From Streptococcus macedonicus ACA-DC 198 (GTDB taxonomy: Bacteria > Bacillota > Bacilli > Lactobacillales > Streptococcaceae), in contig HE613569.1 of assembly GCA_000283635.1 (NCBI GenBank), forward strand, positions 1,203,501 through 1,267,500: DNA of 64,000 nucleotides, read 5' to 3'. The translations under genes were made by a program, and so were the position numbers. Numbering within the stretch: position 1 is the stretch's first letter; each line of letters opens with the position of its first letter. Below are positions 18,622 through 27,804 of this stretch, one piece after another. The notes under the pieces are model-generated. The model was not told where the DNA came from. It made no database searches and was given only the letters and a program-made list of their open reading frames with translations.

Positions 18622-19004
18622 TTATTGTTGAGAATGCAAAATAGCTTCTTTTATTTCCGTAACAGTCACTGCTTGGTCATCTCGATAGACAACGTTGCCA
18701 TCATCATCCAAAAGTTCTCCAACCAATGGTTCAGCAGCCAAACTTGCTTCATCTTTAAATGAAAATCCTCCGCCCACTTCATCAGGATAACCAATGACAA
18801 AATCAGTATCTGAACAATAAGTATCCAAAAACTCCACAAAGCTATTATCTTTTTGATATTCCTCCACAGCAAGCTATAAAGTAATCGGTTCGGCAAAAGT
18901 TTTAGGAAGTAAAGCTGTCAATTCATTAGACACAATTGTTTTAGCTGTGCCAACGGATACAATGACTAAAGCACCAACAATTGGCAACATGATTCTTTTT
19001 TCAT
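18622..19004 (-). pseudogene. Small secreted protein, disrupted by a frameshift and a stop
   Basis: An ATG at 19004 with a GGAG site is followed by six A residues; seven would give MKKRIMLPIVGALVIVSVG, a signal peptide. With six, the frame closes after 12 codons. In the signal-peptide frame a TAG at 18874-18876 interrupts the protein. Beyond it an 81-codon frame runs to 18622 (VEEYQKDNSFVEFLDTYCSD...). The mature part is acidic and its family was not recognised. Two separate lesions suggest real decay. It neighbours a similarly built broken gene at 19043-19426. Confidence 0.65.
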
Positions 19005-19042
19005 AGCTTCTCCTTAGTTTATTTTAAATATTGATATAAGAC

Positions 19043-19426
19043 CTAACGAGCTTCGCCAACTGTCGTTGATTCTGGACCTTCTAAATCAAGCTCATGAACA
19101 GTTCCGTCTTCGTACTGAATATAACTATTTTGTGATTCTTCCTCATCACCGTAACCAACAGCATAAGCCAAAATACCACCTTCTTCATCGGCAATAATAC
19201 GCTGCTCGTCCGAATAATCTGCAAAATAGTTATCAAACGCTTCTCGCGATTTTCCTTTCCAAACCTTAATCAAACGATTTATAGCCGCATTATCACTTGA
19301 TGTCTCGCAGGGCTTGACTTGAACATCGTCAGCAACCACATCTTTATTTTTAATTTAATTCATTCCCAAAATACCAGTCACAAGACATGCTAATAACATT
19401 AGTGAAAAAATAACTCTTCTTTTCAT
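19043..19426 (-). pseudogene. Second small secreted protein, broken by a stop after the signal peptide
   Basis: An ATG at 19426 behind GGAG encodes MKRRVIFSLMLLACLVTGI, a signal or lipoprotein-like leader. After GMN comes an in-frame TAA; the same frame then continues IKNKDVVADDVQVKPC... to 19043. The downstream part is 98 codons, acidic, and includes an ADYSDEQRIIADEEGG segment. No family was recognised. A GTG at 19339 could restart translation, but the product would lack its export signal and no ribosome site is seen. Confidence 0.65.
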
Positions 19427-19529
19427 TCTATCTCCTTTCTAGATATATATATTTTTTTTATTTAAAATAGCATAAAAAGCAAATAAAAACATGATAATTA
19501 TCTGAAAATAGTGTTTTAAAAACAAAAAA

Positions 19530-19556
19530 GAGCTGAAACAACTGTTCCAAGCTCTC
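19530..19556 (-). terminator. Terminator of the methyltransferase gene
   Basis: A stem GAGAGCTTGGAAC/GTTTCAGCTC with mismatches is followed by TTTTTTG on the minus strand, 31 nt past the stop. Confidence 0.75.
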
Positions 19557-19587
19557 TCAAACCTAATTTCTGTTATTGACTGTCGTA

Positions 19588-20337
19588 TCACAACTCCATA
19601 ATGCCATAATGAAATTTTTGATTGGGTCTGACAATTCTTTTAAAACCAAATTTTTCAAAAACATCATCTCTAAAATGAGCTTTAATAATAAGACTCTTTA
19701 TTGCCACGCGCCTTGCTTCTTTCAAAAACTCATCAGATAAAAGACTAGGATTGGCAAATTGTCGTAAACCATCTAAGTTTTTAGATTCTGAAATCCTATC
19801 AGAAAACATTGGGTCGCAATAAACCACGTCAAATGACTTATCAGGCAACGATTTCATATAAGTAATATTGTCAACGCAATAAGTTTTAATGGAACGCATG
19901 GCAGCTGTTAATTGTTTATTTTCTGATGAATAAGTTGTCAAGCCATCTGAAACGATAAAGTGGATAAGAGGATTGCTTTCTATCGCTGTTACATCATTGC
20001 CTGCTGATGCCATAACAATGCTATCGCTAGCAAGCCCCATCGTTGTATCAAGGATTTGTAACTTGTCATCACCCAATAACGCCAATAAAGCGTCATGCTC
20101 ACTCTTAATACGCAACATAGCAGTATCAGGATGAAAAGCAAACTCACTACCGTCTTGATTGACCAAGCGCAGCTCATTTTCATAAACCAAAAGAAGCGCT
20201 TCTCTAGACTGTAAAAGCTTTGTCACTGATTGTTTTCGTCGTTTAATAACAGGTAAATGAAGTTTTTCGCCAATAGTTTGCGCTCGCTGATGCAAAGCAA
20301 CATTTTCCCGCAAACTTGTCGTAATCGCAATAATCAT
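19588..20337 (-). CDS. Class I SAM-dependent methyltransferase, RsmJ-like
   Basis: A 249-residue methyltransferase of the SAM_MT/RsmJ-like group. LDTTMGLASDSIVMASAG (about 96-113) is the SAM-binding motif I, followed by AIESNPLIHF. VVYCDPMF matches the (N/D)PPF-type catalytic motif. RsmJ methylates G1516 of 16S rRNA in E. coli; that this protein does the same is inference. No ribosome site precedes the ATG; instead TGCTATAAT ends 6 nt upstream, so the mRNA is probably leaderless. Confidence 0.8.
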   Translation of the reverse strand: MIIAITTSLRENVALHQRAQTIGEKLHLPVIKRRKQSVTKLLQSREALLLVYENELRLVNQDGSEFAFHPDTAMLRIKSEHDALLALLGDDKLQILDTTMGLASDSIVMASAGNDVTAIESNPLIHFIVSDGLTTYSSENKQLTAAMRSIKTYCVDNITYMKSLPDKSFDVVYCDPMFSDRISESKNLDGLRQFANPSLLSDEFLKEARRVAIKSLIIKAHFRDDVFEKFGFKRIVRPNQKFHYGIMEL

Positions 20338-20343
20338 GCTTTT

Positions 20344-20352
20344 ATTATAGCA
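20344..20352 (-). promoter_or_regulatory. Extended -10 abutting the start of the RsmJ-like gene
   Basis: TGCTATAAT on the minus strand, then AAAAGC, then the ATG at 20337. Transcription would begin at or one base from the A of the ATG. Confidence 0.6.
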
Positions 20353-20390
20353 AAATTACAAAAAAATTTAATGAAATGCCCACCGTAAAT

Positions 20391-20944
20391 CTAGAAATAG
20401 CTATAAGCCACGATAGAAATAGGCTTACAAAGCAGAATGATATAGAGAAAACGCCTAAACGTCATCTTTGACAGCCTTGTTACCATAACCAAAATATCTG
20501 CAGGCGAAATGGGGGACGCCATGTTTAAGGCAAAAACTTTTTCGTAAGTTGATGACATTAATTTTCGCTCATAACGAGCAAATAATTTCTCCTCCATAAA
20601 TAGCAAAATAAATGGCTTCCCATAGCGGCGTATTAATAGAAAAAGAATAATACTCCCAATAACAATGCCAACATAATTAAGGATAAAGCCCAGTATTGGG
20701 CCAAAAGCCATAAAACCAACTACCGTTTTCACCCCACCTGGAATAATCGGAATAAGCACCTGAATAATTTGCAACAGAAGAAAAATAATGCTTCCCAAAA
20801 AGAGATGTCCTCGCAACGCATGCGCTAAAGCATGAGGGTTATTCAAAATATCTAAATGTTTAAAAAGATAAACCAAACACAGAAGGGTTAGAATAATAAA
20901 AAAATTCCTAAAAACTTGAGTACTCTTTTTAAAGCGTCATACAT
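20391..20944 (-). pseudogene. TVP38/TMEM64 (DedA-like) membrane protein, frameshifted
   Basis: A polytopic membrane protein of the SNARE-associated/VTT family. The ATG at 20944 with AAAGGTGA begins MYDALKRVLKFLG, then seven T residues (20898-20904) put it out of frame. Eight would continue into ILTLLCLVYLFKHL, an evident membrane helix. The remaining 161 codons contain IPGGVKTVVGFMAFGPILG, the family core. The frame ends at a TAG after VAYSYF, and sense continues IYGGHF, suggesting a Trp-to-stop change. Translation from an internal TTG at 20876 is possible but unsupported. Confidence 0.65.
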
Positions 20945-20974
20945 AACATCACCTTTCATTATTCTCAAAAAAAA

Positions 20975-20992
20975 AGAGCTGGTGACAGCTCT
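20975..20992 (-). terminator. Terminator of the ABC exporter operon
   Basis: AGAGCTG/CAGCTCT stem with a T9 tail on the minus strand, 36 nt past the permease stop. Confidence 0.8.
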
Positions 20993-21028
20993 TTAAATGT
21001 CTAAGCAATTTTTATATTAATGCTATTA

Positions 21029-22261
21029 TTATTCATAACGTAATGCTTCGATTGGGTCGAGTTTACTTGCTTTATTTGCTGGTAAAATACCGAAGATCAT
21101 ACCAATAAAAGCGGAGAAAAGAAGGCTTCCTATTGCTACGTTAAATGAAATAGATGGTTTCATATCAGCCATATTGCTATTAAGAATACTTGTCAAACCA
21201 GCTGCCAAACCTAAACCGATCAGTCCACCAAGGAGAGTCAGTACCATTGATTCAATTAAAAATTGCGTCAAAATCTTCCTGCGTGTTGCCCCCAAGGCTT
21301 TACGTAAACCAATTTCACGTGTACGTTCTGTAACAGATACAAGCATGATATTCATAACTCCAATACCTCCAACCAACAGTGAGATACCAGCAATCGCACC
21401 AATAACTGTAGTCATCATGCCATAAGCTGAATTAATTTCAGCAATCTGTTTAGACATATCAAAAATGGTAAAGTGGCCTGTTTTCACACCTGATACTTGT
21501 GTCATCACTTTAGCAGCTTCTTCCCCTACGGTTGTTGCTTGCGTTGCATCATTAACATGGACATATGCCGCCTTAATTTCGTTAACATTAAACTCAGCAG
21601 CCAGTTGTGTGTTTGTCATGACAGCATTACCACCTGAACTCATTCCGTAGAGAGCTGAACCAGCATTTGGATCTTTATAAACACCAACAACTAAGTATGA
21701 TTTAGAACCGACTGAAACCTGCTTATTTAAGGCATTATCATTCGTCCCAAATAGTTTCATAGCCAATTTCGTATCAAGCATAATGATACGTGAAAAATGC
21801 TCATAATCATCTGAACGGAAATTTCTTCCAGCTACAACCTTGTATTTTTTAACATCAAAATAGGTCTTATTAACACCTATAATGTTAACGTTGTTGGTTT
21901 TTTTCTTATTAAGCGAAACCGTTGCAGTCGTACCATTCGTCAAGTAATAGTTTTGAACCCCTGGAACATCAGAAGTAATTTTTTGCAACCATTCTTCCTG
22001 AATCTTAGGACCTTTGTCTGATGATGTCGTTTCAACATCATCGTCAAAAATATTTTTGCTGTCAGAATCCTTAGCAACATAATAAATCTCAATGTCACGT
22101 GTATCGGCAGAAAACATATCTGTGATTTGTTTTGTCATTCCTTGCCCCAACGCCATGATAACAACAACCGAAGCAACTCCGATAATAATCCCTAACATTG
22201 TTAAGAATGAGCGCATCTTGTTACCCATGATTGAACTAAGGGCGAATTTCCAGTTTTCCAT
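21029..22261 (-). CDS. MacB/YknZ-type ABC transporter permease
   Basis: A 410-residue FtsX-family permease. One N-terminal helix (about 17-40, GIIIGVASVVVIMALGQGM) is followed by a large extracellular MacB-type core (about 45-275). Three C-terminal helices include GIGVMNIMLVSVTERTREIG, the conserved cytoplasmic elbow. It pairs with the adjacent ATPase and adaptor to form a tripartite-like exporter, which in Firmicutes often handles peptides or antibiotics. The substrate is not evident. GGAGGAAGATT precedes the ATG. Confidence 0.9.
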   Translation of the reverse strand: MENWKFALSSIMGNKMRSFLTMLGIIIGVASVVVIMALGQGMTKQITDMFSADTRDIEIYYVAKDSDSKNIFDDDVETTSSDKGPKIQEEWLQKITSDVPGVQNYYLTNGTTATVSLNKKKTNNVNIIGVNKTYFDVKKYKVVAGRNFRSDDYEHFSRIIMLDTKLAMKLFGTNDNALNKQVSVGSKSYLVVGVYKDPNAGSALYGMSSGGNAVMTNTQLAAEFNVNEIKAAYVHVNDATQATTVGEEAAKVMTQVSGVKTGHFTIFDMSKQIAEINSAYGMMTTVIGAIAGISLLVGGIGVMNIMLVSVTERTREIGLRKALGATRRKILTQFLIESMVLTLLGGLIGLGLAAGLTSILNSNMADMKPSISFNVAIGSLLFSAFIGMIFGILPANKASKLDPIEALRYE

Positions 22262-22272
22262 AATCTTCCTCC

Positions 22273-22983
22273 TTAGTCAATCCTAACACTATCTGTCGTG
22301 TCTCTTGTGATTTCACCATCACGAATGACAATTTTACGTGTTGCAAAATCTGCAATTTCCGGCTCGTGCGTAACCATGACAATGGTTTTACCTTCACGAT
22401 TAAGTTCTGTCAATAGCTGCATAATCTGCTCACTGGTTTTCGTATCAAGGGCACCTGTTGGTTCATCCGCCAAAATAATCGAAGGATTATTGACCAAAGC
22501 ACGCGCAATGGCAACACGTTGTTTTTGTCCACCAGATAATTCAGAAGGCAGGTGCTTCATACGTTCACCTAGTTCAACTTTGTCTAAAAATTGTTTAGCA
22601 AGTTGGTGGCGTTTTGAAACACCGACCCCAGCATAAATAAGTGGAAGCTCAACATTTTGCAAAGCATTTAATTTTGAAAGTAGGAAGAACTGTTGAAAAA
22701 CAAAGCCGATTTCTTCGTTTCTCACTTTAGCCAACTCTTTTTCTTTCAAATCTTCAACTTTTGTTCCATTTAAACTGTAATCGCCAGAAGTTGGTCTATC
22801 AAGTAAACCAATAATATTCATAAGAGTTGACTTCCCTGAACCAGAAGGTCCCATTATCGCTAGGAACTCTCCTTCATAAACTGTCAAATCAATCCCTTTA
22901 AGAACTTGCAACTCCTGATCACCATTACGGTAGGACTTGACAATATCTTTGAGTTGAATTAAAACTTTTCTTTCTTCTGTCAC
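22273..22983 (-). CDS. MacB/LolD-type ABC transporter ATP-binding protein
   Basis: A 236-residue ATPase with all motifs: Walker A GPSGSGKST (about 45-53), a Q-loop in FVFQQFFLL, signature LSGGQKQR, Walker B IILADEPTGALD and the switch His in VMVTHEPE. This is the FtsE/LolD/MacB class that drives FtsX-like permeases by mechanotransmission. It shares a base with the adaptor stop, so it is co-translated. Confidence 0.95.
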   Translation of the reverse strand: MTEERKVLIQLKDIVKSYRNGDQELQVLKGIDLTVYEGEFLAIMGPSGSGKSTLMNIIGLLDRPTSGDYSLNGTKVEDLKEKELAKVRNEEIGFVFQQFFLLSKLNALQNVELPLIYAGVGVSKRHQLAKQFLDKVELGERMKHLPSELSGGQKQRVAIARALVNNPSIILADEPTGALDTKTSEQIMQLLTELNREGKTIVMVTHEPEIADFATRKIVIRDGEITRDTTDSVRID

Positions 22984-24212
22984 TACTCGCTCACCTCTGA
23001 TTCTTCTGTAGTGGCTGTATCATCAGAAGTAACATTGGAAACTTTTTCACCATCTTTCAAACTGCCATCTGGGTTAGAAATAACGATTTGACCAACTTCT
23101 AAACCACTCAAGATTTCTTGTTGTTTGGCATCAGCGCTTCCAAGTGTTACCTCAACTTTACTTGCTTTTTGACTGTCCTTATCGTAAACCCAAACATAGT
23201 TTTTATCACCTTCATTGACAACTGCATCAACTGGCACAAGTTTGTTTTTATTTTCATTAACAACTTCTACAGATACTGTGAATCCTTGTTGAAGATTAGA
23301 AATATCACCAGTCAAATCAACTTTGTAATCATAAGAAGCTGACCCTGAAGAGGAACTTGAACCGCCTGTTCCAGTTGAATCATCAGATCGATTTGGGTAG
23401 TTAGAAACGTATGAAATGGTACCAGTCCATTCTTGGTCTGGATAAACTTTAGATTTGATTTTGACATTTTGTCCTGTTTTGATATTAGCCAAATCATACT
23501 CAGTCAATGTTCCTTTGATTTGTAATTGACCTTCTGTCGCAACATGGACAAGCGTTTGGCTATTTTTAGATGATGGGTCAATGTCATTATTGACTTCAAC
23601 AACTGTACCAGACACATCACTCACAATAACGGTTTCGTTTAGAGCTTGTTGTGCTTTATTAACCTCAGCTTGCGCATCTGCATAAGAATCATTTAAATCT
23701 TGCAATTGTTGATTGTATTGTGCATTCTCTTGAGCTGTTGGTGGTGTTGTAACAGTTGTTTCTTCGCCAGTTTCTTCATCAGTCGTTGTCGATGTTGTTG
23801 GTAGATTACCATAAGTTTTAAGGTAAATAATCTGACGTCCAACCTTATTTAAATTACGAACAGCTGTGTCATAAGCTGCTTGGGCTGTTGTAGTGTCGTA
23901 TTGAACCAATTGTTGACCAGTAGTAATTTGGTCACCTACTGACACCGTTGGTCTAGCTTCAGTTCCTTTACTGCTGTCATAATAAACGTATTGTTCTTGG
24001 AAAGCTTTAACTTTACCAGTCAACAAAGTTGATGATGAAATGGTACCCTCTGTTACAGCTGTGGTATCGTAGGTTGTTTCAACGGTTGATTCTGATGTTT
24101 TGGTTTGTTGCCACCAAAGCAGAGCTGCACCTGCAACGACAAAACAAGCTGCCGCAGCTCCAATAATCCCTTTAGTCTTTTTAGACATTTTCATTTTACT
24201 TCTTCTAGGCAT
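22983..24212 (-). CDS. HlyD/MacA-type efflux adaptor
   Basis: A 409-residue membrane-anchored adaptor. The basic start MPRRSKMKMSKK is followed by a helix (about 15-34). Two halves of a lipoyl-like domain surround a coiled-coil segment (about 100-190), and beta-barrel and membrane-proximal domains follow. A low-complexity Thr/Glu insert (TSTTTDEETGEETTV) interrupts the hairpin, and a Ser/Gly tract lies near residue 280. The ATG at 24212 has AGAGGAAGATT ahead. An upstream in-frame start at 24260 overlaps the -10 box and is rejected. Confidence 0.88.
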   Translation of the reverse strand: MPRRSKMKMSKKTKGIIGAAAACFVVAGAALLWWQQTKTSESTVETTYDTTAVTEGTISSSTLLTGKVKAFQEQYVYYDSSKGTEARPTVSVGDQITTGQQLVQYDTTTAQAAYDTAVRNLNKVGRQIIYLKTYGNLPTTSTTTDEETGEETTVTTPPTAQENAQYNQQLQDLNDSYADAQAEVNKAQQALNETVIVSDVSGTVVEVNNDIDPSSKNSQTLVHVATEGQLQIKGTLTEYDLANIKTGQNVKIKSKVYPDQEWTGTISYVSNYPNRSDDSTGTGGSSSSSGSASYDYKVDLTGDISNLQQGFTVSVEVVNENKNKLVPVDAVVNEGDKNYVWVYDKDSQKASKVEVTLGSADAKQQEILSGLEVGQIVISNPDGSLKDGEKVSNVTSDDTATTEESEVSE

Positions 24213-24259
24213 AATCTTCCTCTTTTTCTTTTGTATAGTTGTATTGTTGCGATAAGACA

Positions 24260-24288
24260 ATTATACGTTTTTGGCATTTTACTGTCAA
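24260..24288 (-). promoter_or_regulatory. Promoter of the ABC exporter operon
   Basis: Minus strand: TTGACA (24283-24288), 17-bp spacer, TATAAT (24260-24265). This is a full-consensus sigma-A promoter, so repression is the likely mode of control. Confidence 0.85.
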
Positions 24289-24346
24289 GAATAAAATGTA
24301 AAAACCATCTTTCATATTTATTATAAGAAAAACAGCTCTCAATAAC

Positions 24347-24362
24347 CTTACAGTTTTGTAAG
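24347..24362. promoter_or_regulatory. Palindrome upstream of the exporter promoter
   Basis: CTTACAGTTTTGTAAG is a perfect 6+4+6 inverted repeat, about 60 bp upstream of the -35 box. It could be an operator for a dimeric regulator. None is encoded next to it. Confidence 0.35.
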
Positions 24363-24406
24363 TAGAAATTTTGAGACTCTTTGATAGTGAAAATTTATGG
24401 CTAAAC

Positions 24407-24437
24407 AAAAGAAACTGAGCGTTGGCTCAGCTTCTTA
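24407..24437 (-). terminator. Terminator of the pyr operon after carB
   Basis: Minus strand AAGAAGCTGAGC-CAAC-GCTCAGTTTCTTTTG, a 12-bp stem with one mismatch and a T-rich tail, 19 nt past carB. Confidence 0.8.
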
Positions 24438-24456
24438 TTTCTATAATTTGAATATA

Positions 24457-27400
24457 TTAGATAGCTTGTGTTGTAAATCCACGACTTTCAAGGACACGAA
24501 TCATAGCATCTGCTGTATCGAGTGCGGTAAAGAGAGGAATACCGTGTTCAATAGCAGAGCTACGAATTGTTGCACCATCTTTGTCAAGCGTACGTTTTGT
24601 ACCAACGGTATTGACGATAGCTTGAACTTTTCCAGTGCGAACAAGGGCTGGAATATCGTTCTCATCATCTTCGCCAAGTTTATTGACAATCGTTGACATC
24701 AAACCTTTCTCAGCAAAATATTTGGCTGTGCCTTGTGTAGCAAAAATACTGTATCCGATATTAGCAAAACGTTTCGCCAAACCAAGCGCTTCTTCTTTTG
24801 TATCATCAGAAACTGTGAAAACAACATTACCAAATGATGGCAAATGGAAGTATGAAGCTTCAAAGGCTTTGTAAAGAGCTTTTTCAAGTGTTTGATCTGA
24901 CCCCATAACTTCACCAGTTGATTTCATTTCAGGACCGAGGAGACTGTCAACCTTAGCTAATTTTGTGAATGAGAAGACTGGTGCTTTCACATGCACATAA
25001 TTAGATTCTGGGTAAAGCCCACCTTCATATCCAAGGTCAGCAAGAGTTTGTCCAAGAATCAATTTCGTTGCAACTTGTGCCATAGGAATGTTAGTCACTT
25101 TAGACAAGAATGGCACCGTACGACTAGCACGAGGGTTAACTTCGATAACGTAAACTGTTTCATCTTTGATAACAAATTGAATGTTCATCATACCAAAACA
25201 GTTCAATCCAATCGCCAAACGTTTTGTGTAATCAGCAATTGTATCTTGGATTTTCTTAGATAATGTTTGAGGTGGGTAAACTGCCATTGAGTCACCTGAG
25301 TGAACCCCTGCACGTTCGATGTGTTCCATGATTCCTGGAATAAGCACATCTTTACCGTCAGAAATCGCATCTACTTCACATTCACGACCAACGATATATG
25401 AGTCAACAAGCACTGGGTGGTCTGGACTAGCTTTAACAGCTGTACGCATGTAAGAACGAAGATCTTCTTCATTTTCTACGATTTCCATAGCACGTCCGCC
25501 AAGTACGTATGATGGACGAACAAGAACTGGGAAGCCAATCTTACGCGCAGCTTCAACCGCCTCTTCTTCATTTGTTGCAGTTTGTCCTGGTGGTTGCGGA
25601 ATATCCAATTCTTTCAAAGCTTGCTCAAAGAGGTCACGGTCTTCAGCACGGTCAAGGTCAGCAACTTGTGTACCAAGGATAGTAACACCAGCTTTTGACA
25701 ATGATTCTGCCAAATTGATAGCTGTTTGACCACCGAATTGCACAATAATACCTTTTGGTTGTTCGAGTTCGATAACATTCATAACATCTTCGAATGTTAA
25801 TGGTTCGAAGTAAAGTTTATCAGAGATTGAGAAATCTGTTGATACCGTTTCTGGATTTGAGTTCATGATAATGGCTTCATATCCAGCTGCTTGAATGGCT
25901 TTAACTGAGTGAACAGTGGCATAGTCAAATTCAACCCCTTGCCCAATACGAATTGGACCTGAACCAAGAACGATGATAGATTCTTTATCAGATTTGACTG
26001 ATTCATTTTCCCATTCATATGTTGAATAGAAATATGGTGTTGCTGATTCAAACTCAGCTGCACACGTGTCAACCATTTTATAAACTGGAATGATTTTATT
26101 TTCAGTACGAATGGCACGCACATCATCGGCAGTCATGTTCCAAAGATCTGCAATTTTACGGTCAGCAAAACCATTGCGTTTAGCTTCTTTCAGAACAGCA
26201 ACATCTCCGACATGACTTGCTAACTCTTGTTCCAGTTCAAAGATGTGGAGCAATTTATCAAGGAAGAAAAGGTCGATTTTTGTTAGTTTAGATAGTTCTT
26301 CGATAGTGTATCCACGGCGGATGGCTTCAGAAAGGTAGAACAGACGGTCATCTTGCGCACGAACAATCTTATTAACCAATTCGTCGTCTGAAACTTCTGC
26401 CAAGTCAACCATTTCATTGTGGTAAACACCTATTTCGAGTGAACGACAAGCTTTCAAAAGTGATTCTTCGATATTACGACCGATAGCCATAACTTCACCA
26501 GTCGCTTTCATTTGTGTTCCCAGACGACGTTCACCATTTTCAAATTTATCAAATGGGAAACGTGGAATTTTGGCAACCACATAGTCAAGAGCTGGTTCAA
26601 ACATAGCATATGTTGTTCCAGTAACTGGGTTAACCATTTCATCAAGAGTTAAACCAACGGCAATTTTGGCAGCCAATTTCGCGATTGGGTAACCAGTTGC
26701 TTTTGAGGCAAGGGCTGATGAACGTGACACACGTGGGTTAACTTCGATAACATAATATTTGAAGCTATTTGGGTCAAGAGCAAGCTGAACGTTACATCCT
26801 CCTTCGATTTTAAGGGCACGAATAATGCTCAAACTTGCATCACGCAACATTTGGTTTTCAATATCTGAAAGAGTTTGTGTTGGTGCAAATACGATTGAAT
26901 CCCCAGTATGGATACCAACTGGGTCGAAGTTTTCCATATTACAAACCACAAGGGCGTTGTCGGCAGCATCACGCATAACTTCGTATTCGATTTCTTTGAA
27001 TCCTGCAATAGAACGTTCAATCAAACATTGCGTTACTGGTGATAATTTCAAACCATTTTCAGCGATTTCACGAAGTTCTTCTGCGTTATCACATATACCG
27101 CCACCTGTACCCCCGAGGGTAAAGGCAGGACGTACGATAACTGGATAGCCAATTAATTCTGCAAAGGCAACTGCTTCATCAACGGTATTGACGATTTCAG
27201 ATTCTGGAATTGGTTGATTGAGATCTTCCATTAATTGTTTGAAAAGGTCACGGTCCTCAGCCTGATCAATCGCTGATAGCTTTGTACCTAGTAACTCAAC
27301 ACCAAGTTCATCAAGGATTCCAGCTCTTGACAACTCCATTGCCATATTAAGACCAGTTTGTCCTCCCAATGTTGGAAGAAGCGCATCTGGACGTTCTTTG

Positions 27401-27636
27401 CGGATAATACGTGTGACAAACTCAAGTGTCAATGGTTCGATATAAACCCGATCTGCGATTTCTTTATCTGTCATGATTGTCGCTGGGTTTGAGTTAACAA
27501 GAACGACGCTGTACCCTTCTTCTTTAAGGGCAAGACAAGCTTGTGTTCCTGCATAGTCAAATTCAGCTGCCTGACCAATAATAATCGGACCAGAACCAAT
27601 CACCATAATTTTTTTAATATCTGTACGTTTTGGCAT
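24457..27636 (-). CDS. carB: Carbamoyl-phosphate synthase large subunit
   Basis: The 1059-residue synthetase subunit. It makes carbamoyl phosphate from bicarbonate, ATP and ammonia channelled from CarA. Two homologous ATP-grasp halves are visible: about 1-545 starting [23 protein letters not shown], and about 546-935 starting [23 protein letters not shown]-terminal MGS-like regulatory domain follows. The ATG is fixed by homology ([10 protein letters not shown]), but no ribosome site lies directly before it. The nearest AAAGGAG is 121 nt upstream, across a foldable element (27644-27770). Confidence 0.97.
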   Translation of the reverse strand: MPKRTDIKKIMVIGSGPIIIGQAAEFDYAGTQACLALKEEGYSVVLVNSNPATIMTDKEIADRVYIEPLTLEFVTRIIRKERPDALLPTLGGQTGLNMAMELSRAGILDELGVELLGTKLSAIDQAEDRDLFKQLMEDLNQPIPESEIVNTVDEAVAFAELIGYPVIVRPAFTLGGTGGGICDNAEELREIAENGLKLSPVTQCLIERSIAGFKEIEYEVMRDAADNALVVCNMENFDPVGIHTGDSIVFAPTQTLSDIENQMLRDASLSIIRALKIEGGCNVQLALDPNSFKYYVIEVNPRVSRSSALASKATGYPIAKLAAKIAVGLTLDEMVNPVTGTTYAMFEPALDYVVAKIPRFPFDKFENGERRLGTQMKATGEVMAIGRNIEESLLKACRSLEIGVYHNEMVDLAEVSDDELVNKIVRAQDDRLFYLSEAIRRGYTIEELSKLTKIDLFFLDKLLHIFELEQELASHVGDVAVLKEAKRNGFADRKIADLWNMTADDVRAIRTENKIIPVYKMVDTCAAEFESATPYFYSTYEWENESVKSDKESIIVLGSGPIRIGQGVEFDYATVHSVKAIQAAGYEAIIMNSNPETVSTDFSISDKLYFEPLTFEDVMNVIELEQPKGIIVQFGGQTAINLAESLSKAGVTILGTQVADLDRAEDRDLFEQALKELDIPQPPGQTATNEEEAVEAARKIGFPVLVRPSYVLGGRAMEIVENEEDLRSYMRTAVKASPDHPVLVDSYIVGRECEVDAISDGKDVLIPGIMEHIERAGVHSGDSMAVYPPQTLSKKIQDTIADYTKRLAIGLNCFGMMNIQFVIKDETVYVIEVNPRASRTVPFLSKVTNIPMAQVATKLILGQTLADLGYEGGLYPESNYVHVKAPVFSFTKLAKVDSLLGPEMKSTGEVMGSDQTLEKALYKAFEASYFHLPSFGNVVFTVSDDTKEEALGLAKRFANIGYSIFATQGTAKYFAEKGLMSTIVNKLGEDDENDIPALVRTGKVQAIVNTVGTKRTLDKDGATIRSSAIEHGIPLFTALDTADAMIRVLESRGFTTQAI

Positions 27637-27643
27637 AATCTAT

Positions 27644-27770
27644 GATACAAAGCCAGACAAGTAATAAAAACCACGATAACATCTATTTCTAAAGATTATC
27701 TTTTGGCGCAGCTTGTATGGCTTGTTCAAATCAGCTCATTAGCCAATCTGAACGATGTATCTTCTCCTTT
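27644..27770 (-). promoter_or_regulatory. Three-way-junction RNA between the SD and ATG of carB
   Basis: Minus strand, 5' to 3': SD AAAGGAG (27764-27770), AA, then P1 GATACA (27756-27761). Next come 2 nt and P2, a 13-bp hairpin with loop AATG (27724-27753). P3 follows, with 12-nt arms (27712-27723 and 27650-27661, one mismatch) around a 50-nt inner region. Then P1' TGTATC (27644-27649), ATAGATT and ATG. The P2-P3 and P3-P1' joints have no linker. Folded, the SD would be 9 nt from the ATG; unfolded, 121 nt. It may be an inserted structured element or a translational switch. Confidence 0.6.
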
Positions 27771-27778
27771 CTATATTA

Positions 27779-27796
27779 TCTAACTCACGGATTAGA
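27779..27796 (-). promoter_or_regulatory. PyrR-type RNA hairpin upstream of carB
   Basis: Minus strand TCTAA-TCCGTGAG-TTAGA is a 5-bp hairpin whose loop matches the core of the PyrR-binding consensus (UCCnGnGAG). It ends 8 nt before the AAAGGAG site, so PyrR-UMP binding might affect carB translation or mRNA folding. No terminator follows. Confidence 0.6.
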
Positions 27797-27804
27797 TTTA
27801 AATA

